Positions 58,927 through 64,000 of a DNA stretch of 64,000 nt are shown in pieces. Source of the DNA: Geopseudomonas sagittaria (GTDB lineage: Bacteria > Pseudomonadota > Gammaproteobacteria > Pseudomonadales > Pseudomonadaceae); the NCBI RefSeq assembly GCF_900115715.1, contig NZ_FOXM01000002.1:248001-312000 (forward strand), in the 5' to 3' direction. Position 1 is the first letter of the stretch; the number at the start of each line of letters is the position of its first letter. The translations under genes were made by a program, and so were the position numbers. Under the pieces are notes generated by a model, which was not told where the DNA came from, ran no database searches, and worked only from the letters and a program-made list of their open reading frames with translations.

Positions 58927-60117
58927 ATGCAGTTGGTCGACCGCAAGGCCCTGTTGCAGATCGCGCCGCTGTGGCGCCTCGGTTTTCGTCCCTTCTTCCT
59001 CGCCGGCACGGCTTTCGCCGCGCTGGCCATTCCCCTCTGGCTCGGCGTGCTGGCCGGCTGGTGGCCCGCCTGGCAACCGGCCGGCGGCGCGCTGGGCTGG
59101 CATCGCCACGAGATGCTGTTCGGTTTCGGCGCGGCGATCATCGCCGGCTTCCTGCTCACCGCCGCACAGAACTGGACCGGCCGTCCCGGCCTGAGCGGTA
59201 CGCCGCTCGCCGTCCTGGCGCTGCTCTGGCTGGCCGCGCGGCTGGCCTGGCTGCTGGGCGCGCCGCTGTGGCTGCTGATTCCCCTGGAGCTGGCCTTCCT
59301 GCCCACGGTGGCGGTGGTGCTCGGGCGCATGCTCTGGGCGGTGCGTCAGGTGCGCAACTACCCCATCGTCGGCGTGCTCGGCCTGCTGACCCTCGCCGAT
59401 CTGCTGGTGGTCGCCGGCCTCGCCCAGGGCAATGAAAGCTGGCAGCGTCAGGGCGTGATCGCTGCGCTGTGGCTGGTGGCGGCGATGATGGGCCTGATCG
59501 GCGGGCGGGTGATTCCGTTCTTCACCCAGCGCGGCCTCGGCCGTACGGCCCAGGTGCCGGCGCTGCCGTGGCTGGAGTGGGGCGCCCAGGGCGGCCTGGT
59601 GTTGCTCGCCGTGCTCACCGCCAGCGGGCCGGCCCTGCAGGCGCAGGCCTGGCTGGGCGCACTGTTCGCCCTGGTGGCCGTGCTGCATGGCGTGCGCCTG
59701 GCGCGCTGGCACGACGCCGGCCTGTGGCGGGTGCCGCTGTTGTGGTCGCTGCATCTGGCCTACGCCTGGCTGGTGCTCGCCCTGGCCGGCCAGGCGCTGT
59801 GGCACTTCGGCCTGCTGGCCAACGCCAGCCTGGCCCTGCACGCCCTCGGCGTGGGTGGCATGGGCGGGCTGATCCTCGCCATGGTCGCGCGGGTCAGCCT
59901 CGGCCACACCGGCAGGCCGCTGCAACCGCCGCCGGCGATGGCCTGGGCCTTCGCGCTGGTCAACCTCGGCGCTGCGGCGCGGGTGCTGCTGCCGCCGTTC
60001 TGGCCGCTGGGCAGCCTGCTGCTGGCCGGCGCCGCCTGGACCGCCGCCTTCGCGCTGTTCGTCTGGCACTACGCGCCGATGCTGTGCAGGCCGCGCCTGG
60101 ACGGACAGCCGGGCTGA
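58927..60117 (+). CDS. nnrS: NnrS family haem/copper membrane protein
   Basis: This 396-residue protein has about twelve membrane helices with the NnrS marks RLGFRPFFLAGTAF at the start, WHRHEMLFGFGAAIIAGFLLTA and GGMGGLILAMVARVSLGHTG. NnrS proteins lessen nitric oxide damage and are commonly controlled by NO-sensing regulators. ATG 58927 follows AAGGA; an upstream in-frame start lies in the hairpin repeats. It is downstream of norR/fhp, which makes this a nitric oxide response neighbourhood. Confidence 0.9.
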   Translation: MQLVDRKALLQIAPLWRLGFRPFFLAGTAFAALAIPLWLGVLAGWWPAWQPAGGALGWHRHEMLFGFGAAIIAGFLLTAAQNWTGRPGLSGTPLAVLALLWLAARLAWLLGAPLWLLIPLELAFLPTVAVVLGRMLWAVRQVRNYPIVGVLGLLTLADLLVVAGLAQGNESWQRQGVIAALWLVAAMMGLIGGRVIPFFTQRGLGRTAQVPALPWLEWGAQGGLVLLAVLTASGPALQAQAWLGALFALVAVLHGVRLARWHDAGLWRVPLLWSLHLAYAWLVLALAGQALWHFGLLANASLALHALGVGGMGGLILAMVARVSLGHTGRPLQPPPAMAWAFALVNLGAAARVLLPPFWPLGSLLLAGAAWTAAFALFVWHYAPMLCRPRLDGQPG

Positions 60118-60125
60118 CCCGGCGG

Positions 60126-60171
60126 CTGCCATGGGGTGGTATTCGTCAAGATGAATGCCGCACCATGGCAG
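60126..60171 (+). terminator. terminator-like hairpin behind nnrS
   Basis: CTGCCATGG (60126-60134) pairs with CCATGGCAG (60163-60171), and inside ATTC pairs with GAAT. Without a T-run it is weak. Confidence 0.5.
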
Positions 60172-60381
60172 TAGGCCATCGCGTCTCAAGTCCTATTTCC
60201 CCCTGACAATGGGCGCCCGACACTGGATACCGACCCGGTTCGTTCTGGCAGTCAACTGCGGCGTCCATGGCATCTTGAAGCCCGGGTCTACCTGATCGAG
60301 CGTCCTCCCCGCAGCCGGTTCGTGCTCTGACGTCGGTCGCCTGCGCGGCGGCCCAAGACCACTGCAACTCAGGACTTACCC

Positions 60382-61116
60382 ATGCATTCGCAATCCCTGC
60401 ACGGGACGGGCGCGCTCGTCGCACGCCTGCGTCGCTCGTTACTGCTGCCGCTGCTCAGCGCCTTGCTGTTCCTGGTCGCCCCCGAAGCCCTGGCCCACGG
60501 CGTGGCCGAGGGTGACAAGGGCTTCATCCAGGAAAGCTCGGGGGTGATGCTGCTGCCGTTCATCTACCTGGGCGCCAAGCACATGATCACCGGCTACGAC
60601 CACCTGCTGTTCCTCTTCGGGGTGATCTTCTTTCTCTACCGACTCAAGGACGTCGGCCTGTACGTCACCCTGTTCGCGGTCGGTCACTCGGTGACCCTGC
60701 TGCTCGGCGTGCTGATGGAGATCAGCGTCAGCGCCTGGGCGATCGACGCCATCATCGGCTTCTCGGTGGTGTACAAGGCGCTCGACAATCTGGGGGCCTT
60801 CCAGCGCTGGTTCGGCTACCAGCCGGATACCTGCACGGCCACCCTGGTGTTCGGCCTGATCCACGGCTTCGGCCTGGCCACCAAGATCCTCGACTACCAG
60901 ATCGCCGCCGATGGCCTGATCGCCAACCTGATCGCCTTCAACGTCGGCGTGGAGATCGGCCAGCTGCTGGCCTTGAGCGCCATCCTGATCGCCATGGGCT
61001 ACTGGCGGCGCAGCGCCGGCTTCTGGCGCCACGCCTACACCACCAACGTCGCCATGCTGAGCGCCGGTTTCCTGCTGATGGGTTACCAGCTCACCGGCCT
61101 GATCGTGTCCCAGTAA
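60382..61116 (+). CDS. HupE/UreJ family membrane protein
   Basis: The 244-residue protein has a leader-like first helix (LLPLLSALLFLVAPEALAHG) and about six further helices. The His-bearing motifs typical of HupE/UreJ_2 proteins are HMITGYDHLLFLFG, VGHSVTLLLG and LIHGFGLATKI. These proteins are thought to move nickel or cobalt, or to serve cofactor supply; here no hydrogenase or urease gene is adjacent. The next gene follows 12 bases downstream, so they form an operon. Confidence 0.85.
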   Translation: MHSQSLHGTGALVARLRRSLLLPLLSALLFLVAPEALAHGVAEGDKGFIQESSGVMLLPFIYLGAKHMITGYDHLLFLFGVIFFLYRLKDVGLYVTLFAVGHSVTLLLGVLMEISVSAWAIDAIIGFSVVYKALDNLGAFQRWFGYQPDTCTATLVFGLIHGFGLATKILDYQIAADGLIANLIAFNVGVEIGQLLALSAILIAMGYWRRSAGFWRHAYTTNVAMLSAGFLLMGYQLTGLIVSQ

Positions 61117-61128
61117 GGATTTTTCGTC

Positions 61129-61824
61129 ATGTACAACAGCCAACGTCCCAACCTCGACGAGCTGCCCAGCACCGCCCAGCTGCTGCGCTCCACCGTCATC
61201 GCCCTGATCACCGCCGGGGTCCTGTTGGTCACCGTGGTCATGCCGGCGGAATACGCTCTCGACCCGACCGGCGTCGGTCGCCTGCTGGGGATGACCCCGA
61301 TGGGCGAGCTGAAGGCCACCCTGGCCGCGGAGGCCGCCGCCGAGCAAGCCGCTGCCGAGCCGCCGCCCGCGCTGGCGGCCGCCCAGCCGGCCCCCGCTGC
61401 TGTTCCGGCTCCGCTCGCTGCGGAGACCCAGCCAGTCCCCGCGGCCGCCCCGCTGGCCGCTGCCCCGGCCCCGCAGCCGCAGCAGCCGCCGGTCGCCGGG
61501 CAGCAGCACGAGGTGAATCTCACCCTGAAGCCCAACCAGGCCACCGAGATCAAGCTGGAGATGAACAAGGGCGCCGAGGCGCGTTTCCACTGGACGGCCA
61601 ACGGCGGCCTGCTCAACTACGACACCCATGGCGACCCCTACAAGGCGCCCAAGGGCTTCTACCATGGTTATGGCAAGGGCAAGCAGACGCCGGAGCAGCA
61701 GGGCGTGCTGGTTGCCGCCTTCGACGGCAAGCACGGCTGGTACTGGCGCAACCGCAGCAACCAGACGGTGAAGCTGACCCTGCGCACCGAAGGCGACTAC
61801 ATCACCATCGAGCAGGTGCTCTGA
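61129..61824 (+). CDS. single-span membrane protein with Ala/Pro-rich stalk
   Basis: The 231-residue protein has one transmembrane helix (STVIALITAGVLLVTVVMPA, about residues 21-40), an Ala/Pro/Gln stalk (about 60-125) and a C-terminal beta-rich domain (KPNQATEIKLEMNKGAEARF, then KHGWYWRNRSNQTVKLTL). The last part looks like a ligand- or haem-protecting domain, but I cannot name it. It sits 12 bases behind the HupE gene, which suggests that they work together, perhaps as an anchor for metal transfer. Confidence 0.65.
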   Translation: MYNSQRPNLDELPSTAQLLRSTVIALITAGVLLVTVVMPAEYALDPTGVGRLLGMTPMGELKATLAAEAAAEQAAAEPPPALAAAQPAPAAVPAPLAAETQPVPAAAPLAAAPAPQPQQPPVAGQQHEVNLTLKPNQATEIKLEMNKGAEARFHWTANGGLLNYDTHGDPYKAPKGFYHGYGKGKQTPEQQGVLVAAFDGKHGWYWRNRSNQTVKLTLRTEGDYITIEQVL

Positions 61825-61937
61825 AGACGCGGGCCAGTCCGCCGGCGCCGGTGCGCCTGGCGGGCTTATCCCCTGTCAGCCACAGTGCCGTCCGTGGCGA
61901 ACGGGCGGCACCGCGGTTTTGCCTTCTGGAGGAAGCG

Positions 61938-62288
61938 ATGAGCTGGATCATCATCAAATACGCACTGACCGCCGCCATGGTGGTGCTGGTCTCGGAAGTC
62001 GCCAAGCGCAGCGACAAGTTGGGCGGCTTCGTCGCCGCCCTGCCGTTGATCACCATCCTCACCCTGGTCTGGCTGTATGTGGAGCGGCAGTCGGCGGAGA
62101 AGATCGCCAACCATGCCTGGTACACCTTCTGGTACGTGCTGCCGACGCTGCCCATGTTCCTGGCCTTTCCGGCCTTGCTGCCGCGCCTGGGCTTCTGGCT
62201 GACGTTGCTGGCCTGCGCGATCCTCACCGTGCTCTGCTTCGGCCTGCTGGCCGTGATTGTCCGCCGCTTTGGCATCCTGCTGCTCTGA
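61938..62288 (+). CDS. DUF3147-like small membrane protein
   Basis: A 116-residue protein from ATG 61938 behind GGAGGAAG. It has four hydrophobic segments and the family-like start WIIIKYALTAAMVVLVSEVAKRS and GGFVAALPLITILTL. It is an integral inner-membrane protein of unknown role. The frame is open from 61851, but the ribosome binding site decides the start. Confidence 0.75.
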   Translation: MSWIIIKYALTAAMVVLVSEVAKRSDKLGGFVAALPLITILTLVWLYVERQSAEKIANHAWYTFWYVLPTLPMFLAFPALLPRLGFWLTLLACAILTVLCFGLLAVIVRRFGILLL

Positions 62289-62362
62289 CGCTTGAAGGGT
62301 GACCGCGTTTTCTGGGAGGCTGCGCGCGGTTGCGGGAAACCCGCTCGACGGAAAGTGGCACA

Positions 62363-63418
62363 GTGATTCAGCGCGCAGCACCGATACACAAGGACACCAT
62401 CTCCATCCGCCTGGTCGAGGAGGCCCTGCAGGCCTTCGCCCGGCGCGGCGAGCCGCTGGAAGCGCTGCTGCGCGAGGTGGGCCTGGAGCCGACCCTGCTC
62501 GCCGATCCCGCGGCGCGGGTGGAGGTGGGGGTGTACAGTCGCCTGTGGCTGCATCTGGCCCGGCGCTTCGACGACGAGTTCTTCGGCATGGACCCGCGGC
62601 GCATGCGTTCGGGCAGCTTCGCCTTCCTCTGCCGCACCTGCCGCAGCCAAGCCACCCTCGAGGAGGCGCTGCACACCGCCCTGGACTTCTTCGCCCTGAC
62701 CTTCGAGAACTTCCACGCCACCCTCGGCCGCAGCCAGAGTCTGGCCGAGGTGGTGCTGCACGAGCGCAGTGCCGAGCCCGGCCGCCCCTTCAGCTATTTC
62801 ACCTTCTGGCTGCTGCTGCACGGGCTGGCCTGCTGGCTGGTCGGCCGGCGCTTCCCCCTGCTGGCGGCCGAGCTGCGCTGCGCTGCGCCGGAGTACACCG
62901 ACGACTACCGGGTGATGTTCTCCGAGAACCTGCGCTTCGACCGGCCTGCGACGCGCTTCATCTTCGCCGCCGAGGTGCTGGACCTGCCGGTGCGGCGCAG
63001 CGAAGCGGAGCTTGCGGCCTTCCTTGCCCGGGCGCCGTCGAACATCCTGGTCAAGTACCGCGACACCGGCAGCCTGGCCCACCGCATCAAGGTGCACCTG
63101 CGTACCCTGCCGGCCGATCAGTGGCCGACCAGCGAGGCGCTGGCCCAGGCGCTGTGCATGTCGCCCTCGACCCTGCGCCGCCGCCTGGCCGAAGTTGGCC
63201 AGTCCTACCAGGCGATCAAGGATGCGCTGCGTCGAGAGATGGCCACGGCCTGGCTGGCCGATGCCGAGGTGAGCTACGCCCAGATCGCCGAGCGCCTCGG
63301 CTTCGCCGACGTCAGCGCCTTCTACAAGGCGTTTCGCAAGTGGACGGGGACCAATCCCGGCCATTACCGCACGCTGATCCTCGCCCCGGCGATTGGCCAA
63401 AACGGTCACGCAGATTGA
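62363..63418 (+). CDS. AraC family transcriptional regulator (OruR-like)
   Basis: A protein of about 351 residues from GTG 62363, behind GGAAAG (a TTG at 62330 is an alternative). The N-terminal two-thirds is the 'arabinose-binding domain of AraC, OruR type' plan (LLREVGLEPTLLADPAARVEV, then MRSGSFAFLCRTCRSQATLEEAL). The C-terminal double helix-turn-helix runs from ALAQALCMSPSTLRRRLAEVG to AERLGFADVSAFYKAFRKWTG. It lies just upstream of the SDR gene, which it probably controls. Confidence 0.85.
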   Translation: MIQRAAPIHKDTISIRLVEEALQAFARRGEPLEALLREVGLEPTLLADPAARVEVGVYSRLWLHLARRFDDEFFGMDPRRMRSGSFAFLCRTCRSQATLEEALHTALDFFALTFENFHATLGRSQSLAEVVLHERSAEPGRPFSYFTFWLLLHGLACWLVGRRFPLLAAELRCAAPEYTDDYRVMFSENLRFDRPATRFIFAAEVLDLPVRRSEAELAAFLARAPSNILVKYRDTGSLAHRIKVHLRTLPADQWPTSEALAQALCMSPSTLRRRLAEVGQSYQAIKDALRREMATAWLADAEVSYAQIAERLGFADVSAFYKAFRKWTGTNPGHYRTLILAPAIGQNGHAD

Positions 63419-63511
63419 GAAGAACGGCCATTGTCGGGCGGGCGGTGGCTGACCAATATGAAGTCAACACGCTTGCCGTGCTTGCCAATTAGAACAAGAA
63501 AGGAAACCGCC

Positions 63512-63553
63512 ATGCCGCCCTCATTCCCCCTCGTGCATCCCCCCGCGGGCTAG
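63512..63553 (+). CDS. possible 13-codon proline-rich leader peptide
   Basis: ATG 63512 follows a strong AAGGAAA site and encodes MPPSFPLVHPPAG before TAG. It lies in the leader of the SDR gene, whose own start is 107 bases downstream. AACAAGAAA next to the site also fits AAnAAnAA. Pro-Pro pairs near both ends could slow ribosomes. It may instead be a chance ORF. Confidence 0.35.
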   Translation: MPPSFPLVHPPAG

Positions 63554-63659
63554 CCCGACCAGTCGCCCGACGCCCCCTCAAAAACCAGATCGAGACGTTG
63601 CGCCGTCCGTGCGCCGGCGCCCGGCTGCCCGCGCGCTGCCAGAACAAGAGAGATTCGCC

Positions 63660-64000
63660 ATGCACATCCCCAACAAGGTTTTTCTGGTCACCGGCGCCGC
63701 CTCCGGGCTCGGCGCGGCCACCGCCAAGGGCCTGATCGAGGCCGGCGCCAAGGTGCTGCTGGTCGACATCGCCGCCGCCGTCGAGGCCCGCGCCGCAGAG
63801 CTGGGCGCCAATGCCCGCGGCGTGGTGGCCGACATCACCGATGAGCATGCCGCCCGCAATGCGATAGCGGCGGCGCGCGAGACCTTCGGCGCGCTGCACG
63901 GGCTGGTCAACTGCGCCGGCGTGGTCGGCGGCGAGAAGGTGCTCGGCCGCAACGGCCCGCACGCGCTGGAGAGCTTCAGCCGCATCGTCGCCATCAACCT
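63660..64000 (+). CDS. short-chain dehydrogenase/reductase, 3' end beyond the window
   Basis: The first 113 codons of an SDR gene starting at ATG 63660, truncated by the window edge. It shows the NAD-binding TGxxxGxG motif (LVTGAASGLGAATAKGL), the Asp after the second strand (VLLVDIA), which favours NAD, VVADITDE, and LVNCAGVVGGEKVLG. The sequence is like HSD10-type 3-hydroxyacyl-CoA dehydrogenases, usually found in fatty acid or branched-chain breakdown operons with AraC regulators. The catalytic Tyr-x3-Lys lies outside the window. Confidence 0.85.
   Translation, partial: MHIPNKVFLVTGAASGLGAATAKGLIEAGAKVLLVDIAAAVEARAAELGANARGVVADITDEHAARNAIAAARETFGALHGLVNCAGVVGGEKVLGRNGPHALESFSRIVAIN

Overview
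The window looks like a chromosomal segment of a high-GC gamma-proteobacterium, most likely Pseudomonas in the broad sense. The reasons are an OprD-type porin, a QuiC1-type fused dehydroshikimate dehydratase, a DUF2790 protein, a norR/fhp pair with a sigma-54 promoter, Hfq/Crc-type CA motifs beside ribosome binding sites, and PcaR-like IclR boxes. All assignments come from reading the sequence; no database was searched.

Layout. 0.1-5 kb: small metabolic genes (MDR oxidoreductase, thioesterase, cupin), an AT-richer pair (SH3 lipoprotein with an 18-bp minisatellite, and a membrane-anchored unknown), and an orphan copy of the porin 3' flank. 5-9.5 kb: OprD porin and quiC divergent from a shared control region, then a TetR regulator. 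9.8-14 kb: a two-gene island encoding a PD-(D/E)XK-like nuclease protein and a 967-residue protein that I cannot place. 14.5-19 kb: AmrS-type radical SAM enzyme, an unknown, and DNA polymerase II. 19-26.5 kb: MFS transporter, two KsdD-like flavin dehydrogenases, a NIPSNAP protein and a shikimate dehydrogenase-like protein, divergent from an IclR regulator. 26.6-31.7 kb: TauE/SafE, a phospholipase D-type synthase, DUF2790 and a GmrSD-type restriction protein. 31.7-40.7 kb: a third KsdD-like dehydrogenase with a TctABC transporter, a second IclR regulator, a DUF922 protein, then a Gfo/Idh/MocA dehydrogenase with a TIM-barrel isomerase. 40.7-46.7 kb: ApbE, a PepSY-flavodoxin reductase and DUF2271 (extracytosolic flavinylation), divergent from a P1B-5 ATPase with a hemerythrin-like tail. 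46.8-51.1 kb: TRAP transporter with aroQ and a shikimate/quinate dehydrogenase. 51.5-55.4 kb: helicase and FAN1-like nuclease. 55.4-62.3 kb: norR/fhp boxed by two inverted 165-bp elements, then nnrS, hupE and small membrane genes. 62.3-64 kb: AraC regulator and a truncated SDR gene.

How the genes work together. The dominant theme is uptake and breakdown of hydroaromatic acids (quinate, shikimate and probably related cyclohexane carboxylates). Porin, MFS, TTT and TRAP systems bring substrates in. Two AroE-like enzymes, AroQ and QuiC lead to protocatechuate. Three KsdD-like desaturases, a Gfo/Idh/MocA dehydrogenase and an isomerase suggest that less oxidised rings are also fed in. Most of these promoters share a 15-bp near-palindrome (GTTCGATAATCGAAC) and/or a 12-bp palindrome (CTAACCGGTTAG), which I propose are operators for the IclR and TetR proteins encoded here. 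Several of the mRNAs carry Hfq/Crc-like CA motifs.

The least explained parts are the two-gene island at 9.8-14 kb, the inverted elements around norR/fhp, and the substrate range of the three desaturases.
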